NCBI GenBank assembly: GCA_022496805.1
Contig: CM040085.1
Span: 49,877,811-49,941,810, forward strand
Source of the DNA: Pohlia nutans
Lineage: Eukaryota > Streptophyta > Bryopsida > Bryales > Mniaceae
Length of the DNA stretch: 64,000 bases
Reading direction: 5' to 3'
Below, piece after piece: positions 39,962-51,700 of this stretch (positions are counted from its first letter, which is position 1; the number at the start of each line of letters is the position of its first letter). The notes beneath the pieces were generated by a model. The model did no database searches, was not told the DNA's origin, and worked only from the letters and a program-made list of their open reading frames with translations. Both the position numbers and the translations under genes were made by a program.

Positions 39962-41279
39962 CATTTTGCTACAAACGCAAGTGAGAGGAAAGTGCCAACA
40001 ATACAAAGGTCAACGATGCAGGTGATGAGTACGCATTTATGACTAGCGTCTTTTCTGGTAGTGATGACGGGGACGAGTATGCAATGATGGCAAGTGACGT
40101 GTCATGCAATGGTAGTGTGATCGATTGGATTGTTGATTCGGGAGCCTCGAGTCACATGGCGCCCATTAGGACTTGTTTCCAATCATATCACGTCATATCT
40201 CCAAAGAATGTCATTTTGGGTGATGATACGGTTCTTCAAGCCGTGGGTAAAGGATCCATCGTCGTAGACACCGAGGTGAAGGGTCGTGTGAAGACAATTA
40301 CCATCCATGATGTCCTCCACGTTCCCAAGTTGAAGGCAAATCTTTTATCGGTGCGACATTTGGTGATGAAGCATTTGCGAGTGGAATTTAGCGACCAAGG
40401 GTGTTTTGTGTTGTCCCCAAGTCGTGAGGAGGTGGCCATTATACACGAAGTCAACGGCTTGTACCAAATCAAGTTTTCCAAGATGCACGCGGCGGAATCC
40501 GCAACGTTGGTGCAATCGAGTTCAAACGAAGACAAGTTGGCGTTGTGGCATCGTCGTCTCGGGCATTTGAATGTCAAGAGTGTGAAAGCACTGCGTGGAA
40601 TGGTAAGTGGCATGGATCTTGCACAATCACACGTCGCACCTAGTTCATTCACATGTGAGGGTTGTATTGAAGGCAAGCAACAACGCTCACCGTTTCCAGT
40701 TGATGGGGCAACTCGTGCAACCAAGGTTCTTGAGATTGTGCATTCCGACGTGTGTGGTCCAATGAAGACCACGTCTATGGGGGGTTGCAAGTATTTTGTG
40801 ACGTTCATTGATGATTTTTCGAGGAAGATATGGTTGTATCCGATCAAAGCAAAGAGCGAGTGTTTTGAGAAGTTCAAAGAGTTCAAGGCGTTGGTTGAGA
40901 AGCAATCCGAGCACAAGATCAAGGTGTTTCGATCGGATTTGAGGAACCACCTTTGAAGACAAAGAATGGCGAGAAAAAGGCACAAGCAACGGCGGTTGAA
41001 GACAATGCATCCTCGAGCGATCGTCGTTATCCAGAGAGAAATCGAAGACCACTTGGCGAGTGGTTGAAGAATCATATTCTCCCTCAAGGTGAGGAGGAGC
41101 ATGCAAACGTTGCACTTTTAGATGCTCCATTGATGATTCGTGAAGCGTTGAGTTGTGATGATGCAAACAAGTGGGAGCAAGCCATGCAAGAGGAGTACAA
41201 ATCGTTGATGGACAATGGCACTTCGGAATTGGCTCCCCTCCCCAAGAATCGCCATGCTGTCGGTTGTAAGTGGGTATTT
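39962..41279 (+). pseudogene. FamI Gag-Pol fragment I (host of H2)
   Basis: Starts in the zinc-knuckle codons (FCYKRK followed by a TGA stop) and runs through protease and integrase. At 40938/40939 it jumps from FRSD to the linker EEPPLKTKNG, an internal deletion of about 616 bp relative to E that also shifts the frame. It ends in reverse transcriptase at GCKWVF, where LTR J begins. Its left end abuts the H2 LTR, so H2 probably inserted in the gag of I. Confidence 0.85.
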
Positions 41280-41597
41280 TGTTGAAGTAGGATGATGGCG
41301 TGGGCTGAAGTTGCTCATAGCCATGCGCTTTAGCTAGAGTAGATGATGCGAATGAGCTAGACTTGCAACTAGAGAAGTGGTACTAGTTAGAAGTAATGAG
41401 AATTGGGTCTCCCAAGTGATATGGGCTGATCCTAATGTACTAGGAGTGGAGTATGGGCTGATGTACCATATGGTTTGCCAAGGGGACTCCCTTGGGTGTG
41501 CTACTTAAGAGGGGCAGCCCATGAGTAAGGATCATCTCTTTCCTATGCATTCCAAGTGTTTGTGTGAGGCTTTGGCATTCTAATCTAACCTTCAATA
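41280..41597 (+). repeat. Lone FamI LTR J
   Basis: 318 bp with private variants GATGATGGCG, GCGCTTTAGC and CTAATGTACTAGG. The flanks are unrelated: I pol (TATTT, plus strand) on the left and K pol (CTCTG, minus strand) on the right, with no target duplication. Best explained as the product of recombination between LTRs of two different elements. Confidence 0.9.
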
Positions 41598-42932
41598 CTC
41601 TGCAACTCCGTTTTGTTGTGGTGTATATGGCGTTGTGGTTTGTCTAGCAATGCCTTCTTTCTTCAATAACTCTCCAAATTGGTTGGACATGAACTCGCCG
41701 CCATTATCCGATCGAAACACCTTGATCTTGTGCTCGGATTGCTTCTCAACCAACGCCTTGAACTCTTTGAACTTCTCAAAACACTCGCTCTTTGCTTTGA
41801 TCGGATACAACCTTATCTTCCTCGAAAAATCATCAATGAACGTCACAAAATACTTGCAACCCCCCATAGACGTGGTCTTCATTGGACCACACACGTCGGA
41901 ATGCACAATCTCAAGAACCTTGGTTGCACGAGTTGCCCCATCAACTGGAAACGATGAGCGTTGTTGCTTGCCTTCAATACAACCCTCACATGTGAATGAA
42001 CTAGGTGCGACGTGTGATTGTGCAAGATCCATGCCACTTACCATTCCACGCAGTGCTTTCACACTCTTGACATTCAAATGCCCGAGACGATGATGCCACA
42101 ACGCCAACTTGTCTTCGTTTGAGCTCGATTGCACCAACGTTGCGGATTCCGCCGCGTGCATCTTGGAAAACTTGATTTGGTACAAGCCGTTGACTTCGTG
42201 TATAATGGCCACCTCCTCACGACTTGGAGACAACACAAAACACCCTTGGTCGCTAAATTCCACTCGCAAATGCTTCATCACCAAATGTCGCACCGATAAA
42301 AGATTTGCCTTCAACTTGGGAACGTGGAGGACATCATGGATGGTAATTGTCTTCACACGACCCTTCACCTCGGTGTCTACGACCATGGATCCTTTACCCA
42401 CAGCTTGAAGAACCGTATCATCACCCAAAATGACATTCTTTGGAGATATGACGTGATATGATTGGAAACAACTCCTAATGGGCGCCATGTGACTCGAGGC
42501 TCCCGAATCAACAATCCAATCGATCACACTACCATTGCATGACACGTCACTTGCCATCATTGCATACTCGTCCCCGTCATCAATACAAGAATAGACGCTA
42601 GTCATAAATGCGTACTCATCACCTGCATCGTTGACCTTTGTATTGTTGGCACTTTCCTCTCTCTTGCGTTTGTAGCAAAATTTTGCCAAGTGGCCCTTCT
42701 TACCGCAATAGTAGCATACCTTGTCTGTAGAGCTCCCACTTGCACCGCTCTTGGATTGCTTGGCCATAAGCGCCGCGCTATCGCCACGAGTCTCGTTCTC
42801 TTTGCGCCGCGAGAGTTCATGCAACAACCGTGATGTCACATAATCAAGAGTGAGCTCGCTAATGGGCCTACTCTCCATAGCAACGATAAGATACTCGTAC
42901 GACGGCGGCAAACTCTCGAGGAGCGTCATAAC
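41598..42932 (-). pseudogene. FamI Gag-Pol fragment K
   Basis: Minus-strand fragment covering late Gag (VMTLLES), knuckle, protease, pre-integrase and integrase up to PQQNGVAE. It is bounded by plus-oriented LTRs on both sides. The frame is open but both ends are missing. Differences from other copies include His for Arg in LWHHRLGH and Arg for Trp in KIRLYPIK. Confidence 0.87.
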
Positions 42933-43250
42933 TGTTGAAGTAGGATAATTGCGTGGGCTGAAGTTGCTCATAGCCATGTGCATTAGCTAGAGTAGATGAT
43001 GCGAATGAGCTAGACTTGCAACTAGAGAAGTGGTACTAGTTAGAAGTAATGAGAATTAGGTCTCCCAAGTGATATGGGCTGATCCTAGTGTACTAGGAGT
43101 GGAGTATGGGCTGATGTCCCATATGGTTTGCCAAGGGGACTCCCTTGGGTGTGCTACTTAAGAGGGGCAGCCCATGAGTAAAGATCATCTCTTTCCTATG
43201 CATTCCAAGTGTTTGTGTGAGGCTTTGGCATTCTAATCTAACCTTCAATA
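42933..43250 (+). repeat. 5' LTR of element L
   Basis: 318 bp with GGATAATTG and CATGTGCATT variants. The left flank is K gag. Confidence 0.93.
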
Positions 43251-44233
43251 GGTTATGGGCCCACTCATGTGTTTTGCGTGAGTCAAAGATTAGATTGCTC
43301 ATTGTGTGGAGGTCGTGCGTTGGAGCGCTGATTTTGGATTATTGGAGCGCTGATTTGGAACTTTGGAGGGCTGAATTCGAGCTTTGGTGGGCTGATTTCG
43401 ACATTGGGAGGTATTACAATTTTCCTACCTTTGATCTACGTGTTGGAGGGCTGAATTCGCACTTTGGAGCTATCATTTGTTGATTTGGAGCTTTTGGAGC
43501 ACTTTGGAGCACTTTTGGAGTTTATACACGTCTACAAGGGCTGATTTGGAGCTTTGGAGCTTATTGGTGCTTGTTGGAGTATATTGGAGCTTATTGGAGC
43601 TTATTGGAGCTTATTGGAGCTTATTGGAGCTTATTGGAGCTTATTGGCTCAATTTGTGCTCAATTTGTGCACTTGTGTTGTTGCAAGGCACTTTTATGCT
43701 TTGAGGCTCTTGGGGTGAGTCTACAATCTGATTTTGGTATTGCAATTCTTGCACAAGGGTTTGGAATGTGAGTTATGCCCTTGGAGTGCTCAAAATTAGA
43801 GTTTGGGTTAGTGAATGCACAACGGGGCTGATTTGATGAATTTCAATGCAATTAGGACTTGAAGGGGCTGAATTTGCATTGATTTAGAGTCCTTGGAAGG
43901 CACAAGGGTGTCCATAGGGTGCATTACGTGTTGTGAAGCACAAGAGTGCTGATTTGAGTGGATTTGAGCCAACGAGTGCGCAATTCTCCTAGTTAGGGTG
44001 TTGTGGTATGATCTTGTGCAAATTCACTAAGAACCATCACGATTGAGTGTTGTGAGGTTGATGTGTAGCACAAAGGTGCTGATTTAGTGTTTGGAATTAG
44101 TTTGGAGGCATTAGAAGCACGTACGTGTGCAATTTGCCTCACAAATCACAAAATTGTCAAAAAATCATAAAAACAATTTTTCTTAGCTTTCTAGGGGCTG
44201 AATTTTGTGAGCGTACGTCCTTCAATCAAGGAT
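43251..44233 (+). other. 5' leader of element L with PBS
   Basis: PBS 43251-43264. Non-coding, with GCTGA(A/T)TT motifs and six uniform TTGGAGCTTA units at 43584-43645. Confidence 0.83.
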
Positions 44234-47200
44234 ATGGCTACATTTGAGGGTGAAGGTGCTAAGGTTGTAGACAAGTTCGATGGCGTCAACTTCCACTTGT
44301 GGAAATTCAAGATGGAAATGGTCATGGCCGAAAAAGAATTGTGGGAGATAGTTGAGGGTAGTGAGGAACCGCCTTCGTCCGACGCCGAGGCTAGGGTACG
44401 AACTGCGTACACTCGGCGAGAGAAAAAGGCCTTTGCGATTTTGGCTCTTAATCTTTCTGATTCCCAGCTTTCTCATATTCGGTCGTGCAAGACTCCCGCC
44501 GAGGCATGGGCCAAGCTTTGCAATATTCATGAGGCAAAGAGCTTGGTCAATATCTTGTTTTTGAGGCGCAAGTTTTTCACCATCAAGATGGAAGAAAACG
44601 ACGACATGTTGGCGCACATCAACAAAGTCAAGGCTCTTGCGGATCAGCTCAACGGCGCAGACGTCAACATTACCGACGGTGATATCGTTATGACGCTCCT
44701 CGAGAGTTTGCCGCCGTCGTACGAGTATCTTATCGTTGCTATGGAGAGTAGGCCCATTAGCGAGCTCACTCTTGATTATGTGACATCACGGTTGTTGCAT
44801 GAACTCTCGCGGCGCAAAGAGAACGAGACTCGTGGCGATAGCGCGGCGCTTATGGCGAAGCAATCCAAGAGCGGTGCCAGTGGGAGCTCTACAGACAAGG
44901 TATGCTACTATTGCGGTAAGAAGGGCCACTTGGCAAAATTTTGCTACAAACGCAAGAGAGAGGAAAGTGCCAACAATACAAAGGTCAACGATGCAGGTGA
45001 TGAGTACGCATTTATGACTAGCGTCTCTTCTTGGTGTGATGACGGGGACGAGTATGCAATGATGGCAAGTGACGTGTCATGCAATGGTAGTGTGATCGAT
45101 TGGATTGTTGATTCGGGAGCCTCGAGTCACATGGCGCCCATTAGGACTTGTTTCCAATCATATCACGTCATATCTCCAAAGAATGTCATTTTGGGTGATG
45201 ATACGGTTCTTCAAGCCGTGGGTAAAGGATCCATCGTCGTAGACACCGAGGTGAAGGGTCGTGTGAAGACAATTACCATCCATGATGTCCTCCACGTTCC
45301 CAAGTTGAAGGCAAATCTTTTATCGGTGCGACATTTGGTGATGAAGCATTTGCGAGTGGAATTTAGCGACCAAGGGTGTTTTGTGTTGTCCCCAAGTCGT
45401 GAGGAGGTGGCCATTATACACGAAGTCAACGGCTTGTACCAAATCAAGTTTTCCAAGATGCACGCGGCGGAATCCGCAACGTTGGTGCAATCGAGTTCAA
45501 ACGAAGACAAGTTGGCGTTGTGGCATCGTCGTCTCGGGCATTTGAATGTCAAGAGTGTGAAAGCACTGCGTGGAATGGTAAGTGGCATGGATCTTGCACA
45601 ATCACACGTCGCACCTAGTTCATTCACATGTGAGGGTTGTATTGAAGGCAAGCAACAACGCTCACCGTTTCCAGTTGATGGGGCAACTCGTGCAACCAAG
45701 GTTCTTGAGATTGTGCATTCCGACGTGTGTGGTCCAATGAAGACCACGTCTATGGGGGGTTGCAAGTATTTTGTGACGTTCATTGATGATTTTTCGAGGA
45801 AGATATGGTTGTATCCGATCAAAGCAAAGAGCGAGTGTTTTGAGAAGTTCAAAGAGTTCAAGGCGTTGGTTGAGAAGCAATCCGAGCACAAGATCAAGGT
45901 GTTTCGATCGGATAATGGCGGCGAGTTCATGTCCAACCAATTTGGAGAGTTATTGAAGAAAGAAGGCATTGCTAGACAAACCACAACGCCATATACACCA
46001 CAACAAAACGGAGTTGCAGAGCGTGCAAATCGAACAATTGTGGAAATGGCAAGGAGTATGTTGCATGCACAAAATTTGGGTTTGGACCTTTGGGCGGAAG
46101 CGGTGGTGACTGCGGTGTACACACGCAACCGATGCCCGACGAGTGCGGTTCAAAACATGACACCAGAGCAAGCGTGGAGTGGGAGGCCACCCCGCGTGGA
46201 GCACATGCGCACATTTGGATGCATCGCATTTGCAAAGGTACCCGATTCTCAAAGAACCAAACTTGAGGCCAAGGCAACAAAATGTCTGTTTCTTGGATAT
46301 TGTGAAGGTACCAAGGCGTACAGGCTCATGTCGCTCGAGACCAAGAAGATCATTCGAGCTCGTGATGTGACATTTTGCGAGAATTCCAAGGTTGAAGACA
46401 ATTTGGACGATGGTCCAAGTGGGAGAAGTGGCGATAAACCGGCCATTGTGGACCAATCTTCCAAATCCCCCGTTATCGATATTGTTGATGAAGACGAAGA
46501 TGACGAAGATGGTGGTGATGAGGAACATATTGAGGAGCGACCTTTGAAGACGAAGAATGGCGAGAAAAAGGCACAAGCAACGGCGGTTGAAGACAATGCA
46601 TCCTCGAGCGATCGTCGTTATCCAGAGAGAAATCGTAGACCACTTGGCGAGTGGTGGAAGAATCATATTCTCCCTCAAGGTGAGGAGGAGCATGCAAACG
46701 TTGCACTTTTAGATGCTCCATTGACGATTCGTGAAGCGTTGAGTTGTGATGATGCAAACAAGTGGGAGCAAGCCATGCAAGAGGAGTACAAATCGTTGAT
46801 GGACAATGGCACTTGGGAATTGACTCCCCTCCCCAAGAATCGCAACGCTATCGGTTGTAAGTGGGTATTTCGTGCAAAGAGAGATGCAACGGGTGATGTG
46901 GTTCGTTATAAGGCAAGATTGGTGGCAAAGGGCTTTTCACAAATCGAAGGTGTTGATTTTCATGAGACCTTTGCACCGGTGGCGAAATTCACCACTATTC
47001 GATGCATTTTGGCCATCGGGGCTGCCATGGATTTGGAAATGCATCAAATGGATGTGAAGACGGCGTTCTTGAACGGCGAGTTGGACGAGGACATCTACAT
47101 GGTGCAACCCGAAGGATTTGTGCAACGAGGTAATGAGAACCTTGTTTGCAAGTTGAACAAGTCATTGTATGGGTTGAAGCAATCTCCACGCGCATGGTAT

Positions 47201-48307
47201 CAAAAGATTGACACGTTTCTTGTTCATATCGGGTTCACAAGGAGCATCGCTGATCACAGCTTGTATTTCATGCAAAAGGGGCAACATGTGGTCATCGTGA
47301 TCATATATGTGGATGATTTGATCATCCTTGCAAGTTGTATGAGCTCTTTGAAGGCATTGAAGGCAATGCTTGAGAACGAGTACGAGATGAGTGATCTGGG
47401 TGAGTTGCACTTTTGTTTAGGAGTTGAGTTTGTGCGAGATAGAGCAACACGCACCATAACAATGAATCAAAGCAAGTATGTTATGGATGTGCTCAAACGC
47501 TTTGGCATGGAGGATTGCAAACCGGTTGGCACTCCATTGGATGTGAATTCCAAACTCGTGAAACTCACCGATGAGGAGTATGCATTAGAGGCTCAATCTA
47601 TGGTGGATGTGCCATACAAGCAAGCTGTAGGGTCATTGATGTATGCTATGATTGCAACAAGGCCGGACCTTGCGTATCCAATCAGCGTTGTGAGTCAACA
47701 CATGGCAAGACCGGGTTCAAGTCATTGGGTTGCGGTCAAGAGGATCATGCGGTACTTGAAAGGCACAAGTGATGTGAGGTTGTGTCTTGGAGGTGACAAC
47801 ATTGTGTTGAGTGGGTATTGTGATGCGGATTATGCGGGTGATACCAATGATCGTAGATCCACCACGGGGTACATGTTCAAAGTTGGATCGGGGGCCGTTT
47901 CATGGAATAGCAAGCGCCAACAAACCACGGCCACGTCAACGGTTGAGGCGGAGTACATGGCGACGAGCCACGGTACGAAGGAGGCCATTTGGTTGAGGCA
48001 ACTAATGGCGGATGTGAGATGCACTCAAGAGGAGGCTACAACAATCATGTGTGACAACCAAGGGAGTATGTCATTGGCGAAGAATCCAACGCATCACTCA
48101 CGTACAAAGCACATTGATGTGCAATATCACTTCATTCGAGAGAAGTTAGAGATGAAGGTGATAGAGTTGAAGTATTGTCCAACGGAGCACATGGTGGCGG
48201 ACGTGCTCACAAAGGCTCTTGCGAGAGATCGACATCAAAGACTAGTGGTGGCATTTGGGCTCGAAGGCTTTGGCTATTTGCAAAGTGGGAGTGTTGAAGT
48301 AGGATGA
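44234..48307 (+). CDS. Copia Gag-Pol polyprotein of element L (1357 aa)
   Basis: Intact frame with all motifs. Private change Leu for Val in KCLFLGYC. The Gag half carries the Ser-Trp-Cys-Asp variant of B, C, G and M, whereas the C terminus is the GLEGFGYLQ form of A and D. That combination would fit a recombinant origin. Confidence 0.93.
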   Translation: MATFEGEGAKVVDKFDGVNFHLWKFKMEMVMAEKELWEIVEGSEEPPSSDAEARVRTAYTRREKKAFAILALNLSDSQLSHIRSCKTPAEAWAKLCNIHEAKSLVNILFLRRKFFTIKMEENDDMLAHINKVKALADQLNGADVNITDGDIVMTLLESLPPSYEYLIVAMESRPISELTLDYVTSRLLHELSRRKENETRGDSAALMAKQSKSGASGSSTDKVCYYCGKKGHLAKFCYKRKREESANNTKVNDAGDEYAFMTSVSSWCDDGDEYAMMASDVSCNGSVIDWIVDSGASSHMAPIRTCFQSYHVISPKNVILGDDTVLQAVGKGSIVVDTEVKGRVKTITIHDVLHVPKLKANLLSVRHLVMKHLRVEFSDQGCFVLSPSREEVAIIHEVNGLYQIKFSKMHAAESATLVQSSSNEDKLALWHRRLGHLNVKSVKALRGMVSGMDLAQSHVAPSSFTCEGCIEGKQQRSPFPVDGATRATKVLEIVHSDVCGPMKTTSMGGCKYFVTFIDDFSRKIWLYPIKAKSECFEKFKEFKALVEKQSEHKIKVFRSDNGGEFMSNQFGELLKKEGIARQTTTPYTPQQNGVAERANRTIVEMARSMLHAQNLGLDLWAEAVVTAVYTRNRCPTSAVQNMTPEQAWSGRPPRVEHMRTFGCIAFAKVPDSQRTKLEAKATKCLFLGYCEGTKAYRLMSLETKKIIRARDVTFCENSKVEDNLDDGPSGRSGDKPAIVDQSSKSPVIDIVDEDEDDEDGGDEEHIEERPLKTKNGEKKAQATAVEDNASSSDRRYPERNRRPLGEWWKNHILPQGEEEHANVALLDAPLTIREALSCDDANKWEQAMQEEYKSLMDNGTWELTPLPKNRNAIGCKWVFRAKRDATGDVVRYKARLVAKGFSQIEGVDFHETFAPVAKFTTIRCILAIGAAMDLEMHQMDVKTAFLNGELDEDIYMVQPEGFVQRGNENLVCKLNKSLYGLKQSPRAWYQKIDTFLVHIGFTRSIADHSLYFMQKGQHVVIVIIYVDDLIILASCMSSLKALKAMLENEYEMSDLGELHFCLGVEFVRDRATRTITMNQSKYVMDVLKRFGMEDCKPVGTPLDVNSKLVKLTDEEYALEAQSMVDVPYKQAVGSLMYAMIATRPDLAYPISVVSQHMARPGSSHWVAVKRIMRYLKGTSDVRLCLGGDNIVLSGYCDADYAGDTNDRRSTTGYMFKVGSGAVSWNSKRQQTTATSTVEAEYMATSHGTKEAIWLRQLMADVRCTQEEATTIMCDNQGSMSLAKNPTHHSRTKHIDVQYHFIREKLEMKVIELKYCPTEHMVADVLTKALARDRHQRLVVAFGLEGFGYLQSGSVEVG

Positions 48308-48609
48308 TTGCGTGGGCTGAAGTTGCTCATAGCCATGCGCATTAGCTAGAGTAGATGATGCGAATGAGCTAGAGTTGCAACTAGAGAAGTGGTACTAGTT
48401 AGAAGTAATGAGAATTGGGTCTCCCAAGTGATATGGGCTGATCCTAGTGTACTAGGAGTGGAGTATGGGCTGATGTCCCATATGGTTTGCCAAGGGGACT
48501 CCCTTGGGTGTGCTACTTAAGAGGGGCAGCCCATGAGTAAAGATCATCTCTTTCCTATGCATTCCAAGTGTTTGTGTGAGGCTTTGGCATTCTAATCTAA
48601 CCTTCAATA
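48292..48609 (+). repeat. 3' LTR of element L, abutting M
   Basis: 318 bp with GAGCTAGAGTTGCAAC, as in the 3' LTR of D. It is followed directly by a truncated FamI leader at 48610. Confidence 0.93.
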
Positions 48610-48732
48610 TTAGAAGCACGTACGTTTACAATTTCCCTCACAAATCACAAAATTGTCAAAAAATCATAAAAACAATTTTTCTTAACTTTCTAGGGGCTGA
48701 ATTTTGTGAGCGTACGTCCTTCAATCAAGGAT
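48610..48732 (+). other. Residual leader of element M
   Basis: Last 123 bases of a FamI leader with several substitutions (GTTTACAATTTCCC for GTGTGCAATTTGCC). There is no PBS. Confidence 0.8.
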
Positions 48733-51700
48733 ATGGCTACATTTGAGGGTGAAGGTGCTAAGGTTGTAGACAAGTTCGATGGCGTCAACTTCCACTTGTG
48801 GAAATTCAAGATGGAAATGGTCATGGCCGAAAAAGAATTGTGGGAGATAGTTGAGGGTAGTGAGGAACCGCCTTCGTCCGACGCCGAGGCTAGGGTACAA
48901 ACTGCGTACACTCGGCGAGAGAAAAAGGCCTTTGCGATTTTGGCTCTTAATCTTTCTGATTCCCAGCTTTCTCATATTCGGTCGTGCAAGACTCCCGCCG
49001 AGGCATGGGCCAAGCTTTGCAATATTCATGAGGCAAAGAGCTTGGTCAATATCTTGTTTTTGAGGCGCAAGTTTTTCACCATCAAGATGGAAGAAAACGA
49101 CGACATGTTGGCGCACATCAACAAAGTCAAGGCTCTTGCGGATCAGCTCAACGGCGCAGACGTCAACATTACCGACGGTGATATCGTTATGACGCTCCTC
49201 GAGAGTTTGCCGCCGTCGTACGAGTATCTTATCGTTGCTATGGAGAGTAGGCCCATTAGCGAGCTCACTCTTGATTATGTGACATCACGGTTGTTGCATG
49301 AACTCTCGCGGCGCAAAGAGAACGAGACTCGTGGCGATAGCGCGGCGCTTATGGCGAAGCAATCCAAGAGCGGTGCCAGTGGGAGCTCTACAGACAAGGT
49401 ATGCTACTATTGCGGTAAGAAGGGCCACTTGGCAAAATTTTGCTACAAACGCAAGAGAGAGGAAAGTGCCAACAATACAAAGGTCAACGATGCAGGTGAT
49501 GAGTACGCATTTATGACTAGCGTCTCTTCTTGGTGTGATGACGGGGACGAGTATGCAATGATGGCAAGTGACGTGTCATGCAATGGTAGTGTGATCGATT
49601 GGATTGTTGATTCGGGAGCCTCGAGTCACATGGCGCCCATTAGGACTTGTTTCCAATCATATCACGTCATATCTCCAAAGAATGTCATTTTGGGTGATGA
49701 TACGGTTCTTCAAGCCGTGGGTAAAGGATCCATCGTCGTAGACACCGAGGTGAAGGGTCGTGTGAAGACAATTACCATCCATGATGTCCTCCACGTTCCC
49801 AAGTTGAAGGCAAATCTTTTATCGGTGCGACATTTGGTGATGAAGCATTTGCGAGTGGAATTTAGCGACCAAGGGTGTTTTGTGTTGTCTCCAAGTCGTG
49901 AGGAGGTGGCCATTATACACGAAGTCAACGGCTTGTACCAAATCAAGTTTTCCAAGATGCACGCGGCGGAATCCGCAACGTTGGTGCAATCGAGTTCAAA
50001 CGAAGACAAGTTGGCGTTGTGGCATCGTCGTCTCGGGCATTTGAATGTCAAGAGTGTGAAAGCACTGCGTGGAATGGTAAGTGGCATGGATCTTGCACAA
50101 TCACACGTCGCACCTAGTTCATTCACATGTGAGGGTTGTATTGAAGGCAAGCAACAACGCTCACCGTTTCCAGTTGATGGGGCAACTCGTGCAACCAAGG
50201 TTCTTGAGATTGTGCATTCCGACGTGTGTGGTCCAATGAAGACCACGTCTATGGGGGGTTGCAAGTATTTTGTGACGTTCATTGATGATTTTTCGAGGAA
50301 GATATGGTTGTATCCGATCAAAGCAAAGAGCGAGTGTTTTGAGAAGTTCAAAGAGTTCAAGGCGTTGGTTGAGAAGCAATCCGAGCACAAGATCAAGGTG
50401 TTTCGATCGGATAATGGCGGCGAGTTCATGTCCAACCAATTTGGAGAGTTATTGAAGAAAGAAGGCATTGCTAGACAAACCACAACGCCATATACACCAC
50501 AACAAAATGGAGTTGCAGAGCGTGCAAATCGATCAATTGTGGAAATGGCAAGGAGTATGTTGCATGCACAAAATTTGGGTTTGGACCTTTGGGCGGAAGC
50601 GGTGGTTACTGCGGTGTACACACGCAACCGATGCCCGACGAGTGCGGTTCAAAACATGACACCAGAGCAAGCGTGGAGTGGGAGGCCACCCCGCGTGGAG
50701 CACATGCGCACATTTGGATGCATCGCATTTGCAAAGGTACCCGATTCTCAAAGAACCAAACTTGAGGCCAAGGCAACAAAATGTGTGTTTCTTGGATATT
50801 GTGAAGGTACCAAGGCGTACAGGCTCATGTCGCTCGAGACCAAGAAGATCATTCGAGCTCGTGATGTGACATTTTGCGAGAATTCCAAGGTTGAAGACAA
50901 TTTGGACGATGGTCCAAGTGGGAGAAGTGGCGATAAACCAGCGATTGTGGACCAATCTTCCAAATCTCCCGTTATTGATATTGTTGATGAAGACGAAGAT
51001 GACGAAGATGGTGGTGATGAGGAACATGTTGAGGAGCGACCTTTGAAGACGAAGAATGGCGAGAAAAAGGCACAAGCAACGGCGGTTGAAGACAATGCAT
51101 CCTCGAGCGATCGTCGTTATCCGGAGAGAAATCGTAGACCACTTGGCGAGTGGTGGAAGAATCATATTCTCCCTCAAGGTGAGGAGGAGCATGCAAACGT
51201 TGCACTTTTAGATGCTCCATTGACGATTCGTGAAGCGTTGAGTTGTGATGATGCAAACAAGTGGGAGCAAGCCATGCAAGAGGAGTACAAATCGTTGATG
51301 GACAATGGCACTTGGGAATTGACTCCCCTCCCCAAGAATCGCAACGCTATCGGTCGTAAGTGGGTATTTCGTGCAAAGAGAGATGCAACGGGTGATGTGG
51401 TTCGTTATAAGGCAAGATTGGTGGCAAAGGGCTTTTCACAAATCGAAGGTGTTGATTTTCATGAGACCTTTGCACCGGTGGCGAAATTCACCACTATTCG
51501 ATGCATTTTGGCCATCGGGGCTGCCATGGATTTGGAAATGCATCAAATGGATGTGAAGACGGCGTTCTTGAACGGCGAGTTGGACGAGGACATCTACATG
51601 GTACAACCCGAAGGATTTGTGCAACGAGGTAATGAGAACCTTGTTTGCAAGTTGAACAAGTCATTGTATGGGTTGAAGCAATCTCCACGCGCATGGTATC

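Larger units (their letters stand above)
42933..48609 (+). mobile_element. Copia retrotransposon L, complete but with mismatched flanks
   Basis: Full FamI structure with LTRs 42933-43250 and 48292-48609, PBS 43251-43264 and an intact ORF. The flanks ATAAC (K) and TTAGA (M leader) do not match. The LTRs differ at four or more sites (GGATAATTG/GGATGATTG, CATGTGCATT/CATGCGCATT, AATTAGGTC/AATTGGGTC, GACTTGC/GAGTTGC). L is probably a chimera of two elements, one inserted in K and one in the M leader. Confidence 0.88.
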
